From: Bdellovibrionales bacterium
Lineage (GTDB): Bacteria; Bdellovibrionota_G; JALEGL01; JAGRMV01
Assembly (NCBI GenBank): GCA_020434345.1
Contig: JAGRAZ010000003.1
Coordinates: 1-60,831, forward strand
Length of the DNA stretch: 60,831 nt
Direction of reading: 5' to 3'
The translations under genes and the position numbers were made by a program. This document shows, in pieces, positions 1 to 9,061 of the stretch; within the stretch, counting starts at the first letter, position 1, and each line of letters starts with the position of its first letter. Below the pieces are notes generated by a model, which was not told the origin of the DNA, did not search any database, and saw only the letters and a program-made list of their open reading frames with translations.

Positions 1-408
1 CTCTAGGTTAGATTTTTCTTTGCTCTCTTCCCAAGTCAACTCAGGTCGAGGATCATTGATTGGCGTTAGATTGCTTTGCAACGTAAAAAGATACGCAGCA
101 ATATCCCATCTCTGTCTTTCCGTTAAATGCTGAAAAGATGGCATGCCACTTTTTACTCGCCCCTCGGCCATGGTTACAAAAGCAAATATGGGCGTAAGGG
201 TCTCTTGTACTTTTGGATCTGAAAAAGAACGTGGCGGATTGGTTAGTGTAGATGCCATCGTTGTATTGGCATCTCCTTTGATGCCATGGCACGCCGAGCA
301 ATTATCTTGATATAAAATCTTACCGTTGTCGATGGAAGGAAGACCCGTATCTATTTCCTCAGCCATACAAATAGCAGGGAGCATAAGAAACAAAAACCAG
401 AGACGCAT
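1..408 (-). CDS. Cytochrome c domain, probable N-terminus of FTR1-type iron permease (partial)
   Basis: The gene reads leftward from ATG 408 and leaves the window, so only 136 residues are visible. A signal peptide (about residues 1-16) is followed by a class I cytochrome c domain with the heme motif CSACH at 37-41 and a likely axial Met in SGMPSF near 89. The layout (GKILY...CSACHG, then PPRSFSDP, a MAEG.V.SGMPSF segment and LTERQRWDIAAYL) resembles the cytochrome domain often found in front of FTR1 iron permease domains. The permease part is not visible, so that identity is inferred, helped by a Fur box upstream. It could also be a free-standing periplasmic cytochrome c. No good Shine-Dalgarno site precedes the ATG. 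Confidence 0.75.
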   Translation of the reverse strand, partial: MRLWFLFLMLPAICMAEEIDTGLPSIDNGKILYQDNCSACHGIKGDANTTMASTLTNPPRSFSDPKVQETLTPIFAFVTMAEGRVKSGMPSFQHLTERQRWDIAAYLFTLQSNLTPINDPRPELTWEESKEKSNLE

Positions 409-542
409 GCCTACATTGTGATAGTTTTTAAAAGTTTGGTCAAGACGGCAATGGTAAAATCTTTGTGTTGGTATTCGATAGGAAGGAGTTCGTTTCACAA
501 CGCACCCCCTCCTATCAGAATATTGAGGGGAGTTATTACTAA

Positions 543-557
543 TGATAATTATTCTCA
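543..557. promoter_or_regulatory. Fur box (7-1-7 inverted repeat)
   Basis: TGATAATTATTCTCA matches the 7-1-7 Fur consensus TGANAATNATTNTCA at every fixed position. It lies about 135 bases upstream of the leftward cytochrome/iron-permease gene and overlaps that gene's best predicted promoter, as expected for iron-dependent repression. Confidence 0.8.
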
Positions 558-574
558 TTATTATTTTTTGTCAA
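545..574 (-). promoter_or_regulatory. Predicted sigma-70 promoter of the iron gene
   Basis: On the minus strand a perfect -35 TTGACA (574-569) is followed after 18 bases by AATTAT (550-545), a 4/6 match to the -10 consensus. The -10 lies inside the Fur box. The predicted transcript would have a leader of about 130 bases. Confidence 0.5.
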
Positions 575-759
575 AACATTTTCCTTCTTTTTTTTAAATA
601 ACTCATAGAAACAAGCATAGATAATTATAACTTATTGTATTTATTGCACATTTACTACCTTGCCGTCCTTTCCTCAAGCATGTGACTTGCGCTCACCCTC
701 ACAATACGCTAGCATGCAAAAAAATTTTTCTACGTAAAATACGGATTGAGGTTAGATTT

Positions 760-1311
760 TTGTCATACTCCAGAAGGCATGTATTTGTTATCGTTTGGCT
801 CGTCCTCTTTGTATGCCTTCATATTTTTCTCAAAGTTCAACAACACGAAGCAAAACCAAAGAGCCCTTTTGAATTGGGCACAGCCAATGAATCCGCTGAT
901 ACTGCACCCCTTACCATTTTGTCAGAAGAGGCGGTTTCAAGCCAAATTGAAGATTATCCCCTGACAGTTTTTACTTTTTGGGAAACATGGTGTGAACCAT
1001 GCGCAAGTGAAATGCCTTTGTTAAATACTATTTATGAAAGTCACCCGGAGGTGCAAGTCATTGGTATTTTTCATTCGTCTCCTTCAGAGGAAGTAAAAGA
1101 CTTTATAAAAAAATACGATATTCACTTTCCTCTGATGAAAGATCAAAATAAAACATTTCATAAAAAATATAAAGTTCAAGGGTACCCTACCCTTGTTATT
1201 ATTGATTCTGAGCAAAATATTTTACATGAAGCACAAGGTTTTCAATCTGAAAAGGAAACGCTTGATCCAATTTATGCTCTGATTTTAAAAACCAGTGAGA
1301 AATCATTATGA
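760..1311 (+). CDS. Membrane-anchored TlpA/ResA-like thioredoxin-fold protein
   Basis: An N-terminal membrane anchor (residues 8-25) is followed by a periplasmic thioredoxin fold with active site WCEPC at 77-81 and a cis-proline segment GYPTLVII, typical of TlpA/ResA/DsbE proteins that reduce disulfides or deliver electrons for cytochrome c or copper-centre assembly. I chose TTG 760 because GAGG (748-751) lies 8 bases upstream and the protein then begins just before the anchor. An ATG at 682 would add 26 residues but has no ribosome site. The stop overlaps the next gene's start (ATGA), so it is co-transcribed with an ABC exporter. Substrate unknown. Confidence 0.82.
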   Translation: MSYSRRHVFVIVWLVLFVCLHIFLKVQQHEAKPKSPFELGTANESADTAPLTILSEEAVSSQIEDYPLTVFTFWETWCEPCASEMPLLNTIYESHPEVQVIGIFHSSPSEEVKDFIKKYDIHFPLMKDQNKTFHKKYKVQGYPTLVIIDSEQNILHEAQGFQSEKETLDPIYALILKTSEKSL

Positions 1312-2042
1312 TTAAATGTGACCAACTGTCCAAAAAGTTTTATCCGAGTTTATTTTCTAAAAAAGAGATTTTTGCGCTGCAAGAAATATCAATTGAAGCA
1401 ATCAAAGGTCAAACGTATGCACTTGCTGGACCAAACGGTTCTGGAAAAACAACGCTTCTATCCTGCATTCTTGGTATGTACCACCCAACATCTGGTTCAT
1501 GCAGCATTAACAACCTTCATCCACAAGAAGCTCATTCTAGAATTAATATGGGTTATTTACCTGAAAATTTTTCAACATACCCTGATATTACACCAGTGGA
1601 GGCTATAAAACATTACGCCCTCTTATCCGATAAAACCATAGAGACTTCAGCCGTTGACGAATGGTTAACAAAGTTTGATCTTTTTCATGAAAGGCATCGC
1701 AAAATACGGGGCTTTTCAAAAGGCATGATTCAAAGACTGGGCATGGTAATTTCTCTTATTCATGATCCTGAATTAATTATTTGGGATGAACCTTCATCCG
1801 GACTTGACCCGGAAGGAAGAAAACTTGTTTTAGACTTGATTCTTGAACAAAAAAAGAAAGGAAAAACAATTATTGTCTCATCACACATCCTTTCTGATAT
1901 TGAAAGAACTTGCGATCACTTATGGATTCTCAAAAAGGGTAAACTCATTCTAGATGATAATATTCATATAGCATGTGAGAGAGCCAATTGTAAAACTGTA
2001 GAAGAATTGTACCTTTTAAAAATACAGGCAGAACACATATGA
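1308..2042 (+). CDS. ABC transporter ATP-binding protein
   Basis: A 244-residue cytoplasmic ATPase with Walker A GPNGSGKTT (about 42-50), a CcmA-type signature GFSKGMIQRLG, Walker B LIIWDEPSSGLDP and the switch histidine in VSSHILS. The FSKGM form of the signature is usual in ABC-2 exporters of the CcmA/NosF/drug-export kind. It overlaps the thioredoxin gene upstream by four bases and the permease downstream by four bases, so the three products are probably made together. The thioredoxin neighbour hints at a role in cell-envelope metal or cytochrome assembly, as with NosF, but the sequence does not settle the substrate. Confidence 0.9.
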   Translation: MIKCDQLSKKFYPSLFSKKEIFALQEISIEAIKGQTYALAGPNGSGKTTLLSCILGMYHPTSGSCSINNLHPQEAHSRINMGYLPENFSTYPDITPVEAIKHYALLSDKTIETSAVDEWLTKFDLFHERHRKIRGFSKGMIQRLGMVISLIHDPELIIWDEPSSGLDPEGRKLVLDLILEQKKKGKTIIVSSHILSDIERTCDHLWILKKGKLILDDNIHIACERANCKTVEELYLLKIQAEHI

Positions 2043-2815
2043 AAATAATCAAGATGTCATACTTTCATTTTTTTCGGATTATTTCTGAACGATCTGTTAT
2101 TTTTATTTTATCTTGCGTATTTCTTATTGGCCTTCTAAGCACAGCCATGAGAGTAGGCTTACAAGAGCTAGGCATTCCTTTACCCTCTTCTAATACACTT
2201 GTTTTCACCTTTCAGCTATGGAGCTTTGGTGCCTTTTTGTACTGTTTTTTTCGTGCCAGTGGAACTTTTGATAAAGATATCTCATTAAAAGTTTTTAGTA
2301 CTTTAATAACAAAACCCATTTATTTTTGGGAATATCAACTAAGCCAATTTTTAGGATTGTTCTTTGTTTATATATTTATTTCTTTAGGTTCAATTCTTTT
2401 AATTTTAATCAAAGCACTCATTTATAAAATAGATTTTCCAAATCTATTTTTATTACGGATCATTTGCGAATGGATAGACAGTGGCTCTATGATTTTGATT
2501 ATTTTTTCTCTAGCTCTTGTTATGAGAAAGTCCTCCGCCATTGCAGTATTTTTAGGCGTTTATATTTTGAACGCAATACTTTCACAAACGGCATCATCAA
2601 CCAATATTATTGTACAGATCCTTAAAGAATTCTTGTACATGATTACTCCAGCACATCAGAATCTCGATTTTGACACGGTATCTGATTCATCTTTTGCTGA
2701 TATGCTTCAAATGCTTTTAGAATATATCAGCCTTATACTATACGCAGGTACGATGATGATTCTATCTAACCTCTACTACTATAAAAAAGACTACCCACTA
2801 AGAGATCATTCGTAG
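2039..2815 (+). CDS. ABC-2 type transporter permease
   Basis: A 258-residue membrane protein with about six hydrophobic segments (near residues 15-40, 60-75, 100-125, 145-165, 168-185 and 225-245), as expected for an ABC-2/NosY-like permease. It starts inside the stop region of the ATPase gene and forms the membrane half of that exporter. The family is recognised from topology and context rather than from a strong motif. Possible cargo includes lipids, small molecules or cofactors. Confidence 0.75.
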   Translation: MKIIKMSYFHFFRIISERSVIFILSCVFLIGLLSTAMRVGLQELGIPLPSSNTLVFTFQLWSFGAFLYCFFRASGTFDKDISLKVFSTLITKPIYFWEYQLSQFLGLFFVYIFISLGSILLILIKALIYKIDFPNLFLLRIICEWIDSGSMILIIFSLALVMRKSSAIAVFLGVYILNAILSQTASSTNIIVQILKEFLYMITPAHQNLDFDTVSDSSFADMLQMLLEYISLILYAGTMMILSNLYYYKKDYPLRDHS

Positions 2816-2863
2816 TACTTTTTCAATTTGACATCACTACAAAGATGGTTCATTTTTCCAATT

Positions 2864-3385
2864 ATGATGTTTACACAAAAATTCCGTCTTTTTGTTTTTA
2901 TTGCATGTATTTGTAGCGCTATTTTAGCAAATTCAATCAAAGAAAGAGTCATAATAAAAAGAAGTACGATAACAAACTCTTCAACTCAGAAAGAAAAGCA
3001 GAGAAGAAGGCATAAAAAAATAAAATCAAACAGAAGCCAAAACGAAAAACCACAGAAACAAGACCATATTTTTAATCCGAATAATGTGTTTCCATTATGT
3101 CCAATCAAAAACTCAAGACTTCAAAACCAAGCATGGGAATTATACATTCTAAATATGCCTATAAAACAAAATGAAAAATACATGACAAGTTTAGTCTGCA
3201 AATCAGATCAGGATGACAATCCATATTTCTTCTTACAACCACTTTCTCGATCATACTATTTGCAATTTCCAAAAAATTGCGAATCGATACTTCAAAAATT
3301 TAAAGATGGATTTGGTATATATGCAAAACTGGAAGATGATAGAATCGAATTTTTTAATCCAATACCAAAAGAAGAATGCGATTAG
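2864..3385 (+). CDS. Hypothetical secreted protein with basic linker
   Basis: I do not recognise a family. From ATG 2864 the protein has a signal peptide (hydrophobic run FRLFVFIACICSAILA, about residues 8-23), then a very basic, low-complexity stretch rich in Lys, Arg, Asn and Gln (about 30-75), then a roughly 95-residue domain with three cysteines. TTG 2828 would add 12 residues, and neither start has a clear ribosome site. It lies 49 bases after the ABC permease and may belong to the same transcript. The basic linker could bind an anionic surface such as peptidoglycan or LPS, which is inference only. Confidence 0.55.
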   Translation: MMFTQKFRLFVFIACICSAILANSIKERVIIKRSTITNSSTQKEKQRRRHKKIKSNRSQNEKPQKQDHIFNPNNVFPLCPIKNSRLQNQAWELYILNMPIKQNEKYMTSLVCKSDQDDNPYFFLQPLSRSYYLQFPKNCESILQKFKDGFGIYAKLEDDRIEFFNPIPKEECD

Positions 3386-3414
3386 ACTTAAGACCAAAAT
3401 AAAATTTTGAGAGA

Positions 3415-4032
3415 TCACATCCCTAATTCTGCTTTGGCAAGCTCGCTCATACGGTCTGGACTCCATGCAGGCTCCCAAGTTAACGCTAAATCAACCTCAG
3501 TAATGGTCGGAACCAAAAGCACTTTTTCTTTCACCTCTTCGGGTAAAGCTTCTGCTGCTGGACAGCTGGGCGCAGTCAATGTCATGACGATATGAACTTT
3601 GTTCTCGTCTTTCATGTTGACTTCATAAATCAACCCAAGGTCATAAATATTCACAGGTATTTCAGGATCATAAATTGTTTTTAACATACCTATTACTTGA
3701 TCCTTTAAAGATTGATCAAGGTGTTGGCTAGGCTGATATGCTTCACTTGAGTTTTTAATTGTAAAACCTGCCTTGCCATCTTTTGCCTCCCAATCGACAA
3801 CTTGTGCTGAAAGTTTAATTGCTGTTTTAGAGTCCATGCGAACATAAAAACCATGTGCTGGCATCGTCAAATCTTTGGAAGTAACATTTTCTTGAGGTTC
3901 TAAGTGAAAGGCGTAGGTGCGTTGATCTTGATCTGTATCAACAAAATTAATTCGCAAAACCATATCTTTCTGATCTGCATTCTTTAAAAAATAGTGAACT
4001 TTCTCAACAGCTTTCTCTGTAAATTGCAACAT
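3415..4032 (-). CDS. sufT: SufT-like (DUF59/MIP18) protein with N-terminal A-type scaffold-like domain
   Basis: The C-terminal half (about residues 105-205) is a DUF59/MIP18 domain with DPEIPVNIYDLGLIYEV and the conserved cysteine in TAPSCPA, as in SufT, a maturation factor for Fe-S proteins. The N-terminal 100 residues look like an A-type (HesB/IscA) scaffold (LRINFV...HGFYVRMDS...AGFTIKN) but have none of the three cluster-binding cysteines. It is the last gene of the rrf2-nuoB-sufBCDS operon, and its start abuts the sufS stop. The role in Fe-S transfer is inferred from the family and position. The fate of the cysteine-free half is unknown. Confidence 0.82.
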   Translation of the reverse strand: MLQFTEKAVEKVHYFLKNADQKDMVLRINFVDTDQDQRTYAFHLEPQENVTSKDLTMPAHGFYVRMDSKTAIKLSAQVVDWEAKDGKAGFTIKNSSEAYQPSQHLDQSLKDQVIGMLKTIYDPEIPVNIYDLGLIYEVNMKDENKVHIVMTLTAPSCPAAEALPEEVKEKVLLVPTITEVDLALTWEPAWSPDRMSELAKAELGM

Positions 4033-5237
4033 TATCCCCTCAACATGTGAACAACTTTATGTAGTGATACCTTCATTTTTTCAATATCTTGAACATTGTT
4101 ATATATACCTAAAGACACTCTCACTGTTCCCTGTGATGAAAATTTTTGATGCAGTGGCTCAGCACAATGGTAGCCTACTCGAACAGCAATATTTTCCTGA
4201 TCAAGGAGCGTTCCTATGTCTTGCGGATGACATCCATCAATTTCAAACGAAAACACACCGATTTTCTGCTTAGCTGATCCTAATATGCGAAGTCCATTGA
4301 TTTCTGACAATGCCTTTTCACAGGAAACCATCAACTCGCCCTCATGCTTTTTTATATAATCCCATCCAATTGAGGTGATGAACTCGCATGCTTTACCAAA
4401 ACCAATATTGCCAGCAATATGGGGTGTACCTGCTTCAAATTTAGATGGCGGCTCTTTTATGGTATATCCTTGGTAAGTGACCGTATCCACCATTTCTCCA
4501 CCTACTTGGTAACAGGGCATTTTTTCTAAATGTTTGCAATTTCCCCAGATAGCCCCTGTTCCAGTCGGTCCATACATTTTGTGGCCTGTCACAACATAAA
4601 AATCCACACCCAGTGCCTGCACATCAACTTGAATATGATGTGCAGCTTGAGCGCCATCAACAATGATTGGAATATTTTTAGTTTTTGCAAGCTTTGCCAT
4701 TTCCTGAATTGGATTAATTGTGCCTAGGACGTTGGAAATATGAACAACCGAAATTAAGGCAACATTCTCATCAAGCATACTTTTAAATGATTCCATATCA
4801 AGATCTCCTGAAGGGAGCACTGGAATCCATTGTATTTTTGCACCTTTTTCTTTAGCTACAACCATCCATGGAATCACATTCGAATGATGTTCCATTTCGG
4901 ACAATAGAATGGTTTGACCCTCTTGAACCACCATCCTACCAAATGTTTGCGATAACAAATTCATGCCTTCCGTCAGTCCGCGAACAAAAATAATTTCTGA
5001 TGGTGAAGAAGCATGTAAGAATGATGCTATCGAATTTCGTGCATTTTCAAATCGCACTGTTGCACTCGCACTGAGGTGATGAAGCCCTCTGTGAACATTT
5101 GCATACGATGTTCGATAAAAATCGCTGATTTCATCAATAACACAGCTTGGTTTTTGACTTGATGCTGCTGAATCTAGGTAAACTACATCGTGGTTTGTAA
5201 ATATAGGAAACTGTCTGCGTATGTTATCGTGATACAT
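4032..5237 (-). CDS. sufS: Cysteine desulfurase SufS
   Basis: A PLP-dependent group II cysteine desulfurase that supplies sulfur for Fe-S cluster assembly. The PLP lysine is in VVTGHKMYGPTGTGA, and the catalytic cysteine is in RVGYHCAEPLH near residue 355. Length (401 residues) is normal for SufS. ATG 5237 is chosen because GAGGA lies 8 bases upstream; the longer reading from 5252 uses TTG within that ribosome site. The start overlaps the end of sufD by 14 bases. No sufE or sufU partner gene is seen in the window. Confidence 0.95.
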   Translation of the reverse strand: MYHDNIRRQFPIFTNHDVVYLDSAASSQKPSCVIDEISDFYRTSYANVHRGLHHLSASATVRFENARNSIASFLHASSPSEIIFVRGLTEGMNLLSQTFGRMVVQEGQTILLSEMEHHSNVIPWMVVAKEKGAKIQWIPVLPSGDLDMESFKSMLDENVALISVVHISNVLGTINPIQEMAKLAKTKNIPIIVDGAQAAHHIQVDVQALGVDFYVVTGHKMYGPTGTGAIWGNCKHLEKMPCYQVGGEMVDTVTYQGYTIKEPPSKFEAGTPHIAGNIGFGKACEFITSIGWDYIKKHEGELMVSCEKALSEINGLRILGSAKQKIGVFSFEIDGCHPQDIGTLLDQENIAVRVGYHCAEPLHQKFSSQGTVRVSLGIYNNVQDIEKMKVSLHKVVHMLRG

Positions 5238-6285
5238 GCAAATGTTCCTCAATTTTTAAAAAACACCAATTTGCAAAATTCTCATCTGCAACTTTATCAA
5301 CAACTTCAGAAACAAACGCATGAATCATCATGCTATAGGCCTGTTTTTGTGGAATACCTCTGCTCTGTAAGTAGAATAGCTGTTGGGGATCTAGCTTACC
5401 AATTGTGGCACCATGCGCACACTTAACGTCATCCGCAAGAATTTCTAATTCGGGAGATGTATCGATTTGCGCTTCTTCCGATAATAATAAGTTTCGATTC
5501 ATTTGTTTGGCTTGGATTTTTTGTGCATTTTTTCCTACAAAAATGCGCCCACGAAATACGCCATGGGATTGGTCTGTCAAAATACCTTTGTAGTTTTCGA
5601 AACTTTCAGTATGTCCAACCAAATGACAAATTTTTGTATCATGAGAAGTTTTTTGCTTTTCTCTTCCGACAAAAATGCCATCCATGATTGACGAACTATA
5701 CTCGCCTGCAAGATTGGCTTGGATAAAATTCTGACTTTTCTCACCACCTAATGAAATGCTAATACTTTCAACAACTGCTTTTCTTTGTGCACAAAGCATC
5801 GTCACACCCTCGTGGGTAGTTGTTTCATTCTGCATTTGCATTTTTACATGTGTAATCTTTGATGATTCATGAGCTTCGACCTGGACAAGCGCTTTTGTAT
5901 TCGATGAACTTTCAAAAATCTCTACAAAAGTCCCCTTCGAAAATTGACTTCCTAAAATTAATGTTTGTACTTTTTTCTCCGTTGAATCACTATCAGGATA
6001 AACAACATAAACAGGCTTAGAAAGCACAGACTTTTCAGGAAGAACAATACATACACCTACTGTAAATGTTTCTGTAGAAAACGGATGTGTAGATGAAACT
6101 TGTGTACGCTCTATTAACTTTTGAATTGTAGGATCTTGAATTGCATCCTCTAAATTCCATACATATGCATCTTTATCAGACAAATTATGTTCAATGCGAT
6201 CTTGATAAATCCAAACGCTATGTTGATCTTTTAAAAGACCACCAAATGCAGTGTAAGGAAAATCTGTTTTATGAAGTATTTTCAT
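5224..6285 (-). CDS. sufD: Fe-S cluster assembly protein SufD
   Basis: A 353-residue SufD that forms the SufBC2D scaffold complex with SufB and SufC. The beta-helix core shows the usual features, ending in CAHGATIGKLDPQQLFYLQSRGIP, which holds the conserved Cys/His region and matches the SufB/SufD C-terminal signature. The N-terminal third is diverged, as is common for SufD. It lies 5 bases after sufC and overlaps sufS, within the suf operon. Confidence 0.94.
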   Translation of the reverse strand: MKILHKTDFPYTAFGGLLKDQHSVWIYQDRIEHNLSDKDAYVWNLEDAIQDPTIQKLIERTQVSSTHPFSTETFTVGVCIVLPEKSVLSKPVYVVYPDSDSTEKKVQTLILGSQFSKGTFVEIFESSSNTKALVQVEAHESSKITHVKMQMQNETTTHEGVTMLCAQRKAVVESISISLGGEKSQNFIQANLAGEYSSSIMDGIFVGREKQKTSHDTKICHLVGHTESFENYKGILTDQSHGVFRGRIFVGKNAQKIQAKQMNRNLLLSEEAQIDTSPELEILADDVKCAHGATIGKLDPQQLFYLQSRGIPQKQAYSMMIHAFVSEVVDKVADENFANWCFLKIEEHLHVSR

Positions 6286-6290
6286 ATCAA

Positions 6291-7067
6291 TTACATGCTA
6301 GGCAGTTGAATCTTGCCTTCTGTACCATCCGTAATCCAGCCATACCCTCTTTTTTCGAGCTCTAACGCTAAAGAACGATCTCCTGTTTTGACAATTTTTC
6401 CGTCACTTAATACGTGAACTACATCTGGCTTTATATAGTCTAATAAACGTTGATAGTGCGTAATCACAATCATGGCTCTTTCAGAAGATCGAAGTCTGTT
6501 TACACCTTCTGCAACTGTTTTGAGTGCATCAATGTCAAGTCCTGAATCTGTCTCATCCAGAATCGCCAATGTTGGATTAAAAAGTGACATTTGAAGAATT
6601 TCATTTCGTTTTTTTTCTCCACCTGAAAAGCCATCATTGATTGATCTTTGCAACAATTCAGGTTTGAGTTGTAGTTCCGAAGCTTTTTCTTTGATTAAAC
6701 GTAAAAATTCAGCTGTATCAAGTTCAGACTCTCCTCTGTACTTACGTTGTGCATTTAATGCAGCCCGAAGAAAGACTGTATTTTTGACACCCGGTATTTC
6801 TACAGGATATTGAAAGGACAAAAAGATACCCTCACAAGCTCTTTCTTCCACTGAATAGTCTGAAACATCTTTTCCTTGAAATAAAATCTGACCTTGGTCG
6901 ATTTCAAATACATCACGTCCTGCAATCACATTGGAAAGTGTACTTTTCCCAGAACCATTCGGCCCCATAATAGCGTGCACCTCGCCTTTTTTTACATTCA
7001 GATTTATTCCTTTAAGAATTTTCTGACCCTCCACTGACGCGTGAAGATCTTTAATTTCTAGTATCAT
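6291..7067 (-). CDS. sufC: Fe-S cluster assembly ATPase SufC
   Basis: A 258-residue ABC-type ATPase that powers the SufBCD scaffold. It has Walker [10 protein letters not shown], the SufC-type signature [14 protein letters not shown] and Walker [17 protein letters not shown], in which the SufC-specific DSGLD loop is clear. It is soluble, with no membrane domain. It sits between sufB (29-base gap) and sufD (5-base gap). Confidence 0.97.
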   Translation of the reverse strand: MILEIKDLHASVEGQKILKGINLNVKKGEVHAIMGPNGSGKSTLSNVIAGRDVFEIDQGQILFQGKDVSDYSVEERACEGIFLSFQYPVEIPGVKNTVFLRAALNAQRKYRGESELDTAEFLRLIKEKASELQLKPELLQRSINDGFSGGEKKRNEILQMSLFNPTLAILDETDSGLDIDALKTVAEGVNRLRSSERAMIVITHYQRLLDYIKPDVVHVLSDGKIVKTGDRSLALELEKRGYGWITDGTEGKIQLPSM

Positions 7068-7096
7068 ACTCTCCCCTTACTTACTTTCTCTACAGC

Positions 7097-8551
7097 TTAT
7101 CCAACTGCACCTTCAAGACTTACTTCAAGAAGTTTTTTTGCCTCAACTGCAAACTCCATGGGCAGCTCTCGAAAAACTTCATCACAAAATCCACTTACAA
7201 TCATATTCACAGCGTCTTCTTCAGAAATACCGCGTTGCTTACAATAAAACATTTGATCTTCACCAATTTTGGCGGTTGTTGCCTCATGTTCAATCTGTGC
7301 TGAATTGTTTTTAACTTCCATCTTTGGAAATGTGTGTGCTCCACATTGATCTGTCATTAAAAGTGAGTCACATTGAGAGTAGTTTCTTGCATTCTGTGCC
7401 TTAGGATTGATTTTTACTAGTCCTCTGTAAGTATTTTGACTTTGTCCGGCAGATATTCCCTTAGAAATGATGGTACTTTTGGTATTTTTACCAATATGGA
7501 TCATTTTCGTCCCTGTATCTGCCTGCTGGTGATTATTTGTCACTGCGACCGAATAAAATTCGCCCACAGAATCATCTCCTTGCAAAATGCAACTTGGATA
7601 CTTCCATGTAATACTTGAACCTGTTTCAACCTGTGTCCATGAAATTTTTGATCGATTTCCTGCACATTTTCCACGTTTGGTCACAAAATTATAAATACCA
7701 CCCTTGCCGTCTTTATCACCGGGGTACCAATTTTGAACCGTAGAATATTTAATCTGTGCATCTTTAAGCGCAACCAATTCAACAACCGCTGCATGAAGTT
7801 GGTTTTCGTCACGCATAGGCGCTGTACAACCTTCAAGGTAACTCACATATGATCCTTCATCTGCAATTACAAGCGTTCGCTCAAATTGCCCCGTGTTGAG
7901 CTCGTTGATACGAAAATAGGTTGAAAGTTCCATTGGGCAACGTACACCTTTGGGAATGTAAACAAATGATCCATCAGAAAAAACAGCCGAGTTAAGCGTT
8001 GCAAAGTAATTATCAGTATATGGTACTACAGAACCCAAATACTTTTGAATTAACTCAGGATGATTGTGTACGGCTTCTGAAAATGAACAAAAAATAATAC
8101 CATGTTTAGCAAGCGTCTCTTTAAATGTTGTAGCAACAGAAACAGAGTCAAACACTGCATCAACTGCAACACCTGCAAGTATTGCGCGCTCATGAAGAGG
8201 GATGCCCAATTTCTCATAGGTTTTTAAAATTTCTGGATCAACTTCATCTAAGCTCTTGGGCTTGTCCTTTTGCGATTTTGGTGCCGAATAATACACAATA
8301 TTTTGATAATCAATCGGAGGATACGAAACATTGGCCCATGTTGGCTCTTTACAATTCAACCAATGTCGATACGCCTTAAGTCTCCATGCAAGCATAAACT
8401 CTGGTTCGTTCTTTTTTTGTGAAATCATTCGAACTACATCTTCATTCAACCCTGGGTCTAGTTTGTCAGATTCAATATCTGTAACGAATCCATATCCATA
8501 TTCTTTGGATGTGATGTCACGAATATCTTTATTGGATGTAGATTTACTCAT
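7097..8551 (-). CDS. sufB: Fe-S cluster assembly protein SufB
   Basis: A 484-residue SufB, the main scaffold of the SUF system. Conserved segments are all present, including [13 protein letters not shown] at the N-terminus, [23 protein letters not shown], the Asn/Cys-containing [18 protein letters not shown] and the C-terminal [22 protein letters not shown]. Length is typical. Its start overlaps the nuoB stop by four bases, so nuoB and sufB are translationally linked. Confidence 0.97.
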   Translation of the reverse strand: MSKSTSNKDIRDITSKEYGYGFVTDIESDKLDPGLNEDVVRMISQKKNEPEFMLAWRLKAYRHWLNCKEPTWANVSYPPIDYQNIVYYSAPKSQKDKPKSLDEVDPEILKTYEKLGIPLHERAILAGVAVDAVFDSVSVATTFKETLAKHGIIFCSFSEAVHNHPELIQKYLGSVVPYTDNYFATLNSAVFSDGSFVYIPKGVRCPMELSTYFRINELNTGQFERTLVIADEGSYVSYLEGCTAPMRDENQLHAAVVELVALKDAQIKYSTVQNWYPGDKDGKGGIYNFVTKRGKCAGNRSKISWTQVETGSSITWKYPSCILQGDDSVGEFYSVAVTNNHQQADTGTKMIHIGKNTKSTIISKGISAGQSQNTYRGLVKINPKAQNARNYSQCDSLLMTDQCGAHTFPKMEVKNNSAQIEHEATTAKIGEDQMFYCKQRGISEEDAVNMIVSGFCDEVFRELPMEFAVEAKKLLEVSLEGAVG

Positions 8552-9060
8552 GACACATCTTCCTTGGACGCCAAACGAATTCGGTCAAAAGGTTTTTCAC
8601 GTCGAACTTGGTCTTTGAGTTTTAAAAGTGCTTCTGTCAGCGCTTCTGGTCGGGGAGGACATCCCGGCACATAAATATCAACAGGGACAATTTTATCGAC
8701 TCCCTTTACAACAGAATAGCCCAACGAAAATAAACCTCCGCATGTAGCACAACTACCCATAGAAATTACATATTTGGGTTCAGCCATTTGGTCATAAAGT
8801 CTTTTGAGCCTCACACCCATTTTATAGGTAAGCGTACCTGCTACAATCATAAGGTCAGCTTGCCTTGGTGAAGCACGGGGAAAAGAACCAAAACGATCAA
8901 TATCAGCACGAGGCCCTCCAGTTTGCATCAGCTCAATTGCACAACAAGCAAGCCCAAAAAGTAAATACCACTGTGAATTGGCGCGCGACCAACTAATCAC
9001 ATCTTCTAACCTTGTGAGCACAATATCGTGACTCATGTCTTTATCTTGATAATTCAACAT
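8548..9060 (-). CDS. nuoB: NADH-quinone oxidoreductase subunit B (NuoB), orphan in suf operon
   Basis: A 170-residue NuoB/PSST subunit, the complex I protein that carries cluster N2. All four N2 ligands are present: the tandem cysteines in LACCAIELM, one in [10 protein letters not shown] and one in [13 protein letters not shown] 9060 is chosen because AGGG lies about 7 bases upstream; the longer reading starts at TTG 9084 inside rrf2. No other nuo gene occurs in the window. It lies between an Rrf2 regulator and sufB, so cluster supply and this Fe-S subunit are probably expressed together. It may act in a complex I encoded elsewhere or in a hydrogenase-like oxidoreductase. Confidence 0.92.
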   Translation of the reverse strand: MLNYQDKDMSHDIVLTRLEDVISWSRANSQWYLLFGLACCAIELMQTGGPRADIDRFGSFPRASPRQADLMIVAGTLTYKMGVRLKRLYDQMAEPKYVISMGSCATCGGLFSLGYSVVKGVDKIVPVDIYVPGCPPRPEALTEALLKLKDQVRREKPFDRIRLASKEDVS

Positions 9061-9061
9061 G

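Larger units (their letters stand above)
409..759. other. Divergent intergenic region with Fur box and leader hairpin
   Basis: This non-coding stretch separates the leftward cytochrome gene from the rightward thioredoxin gene. It holds the Fur box and promoter. In the iron gene's predicted leader there is an inverted repeat (CCCCTC at about 504-510 against GAGGGG at about 524-530) that could form a hairpin. The remainder is AT-rich, with no RNA gene that I recognise. Confidence 0.5.

Noticed and set aside
53-301. An 82-residue minus-strand reading frame at the left edge
   Set aside because: It overlaps the cytochrome c gene in another frame of the same strand; that frame has the signal peptide and CSACH motif, and this one has no recognisable content.
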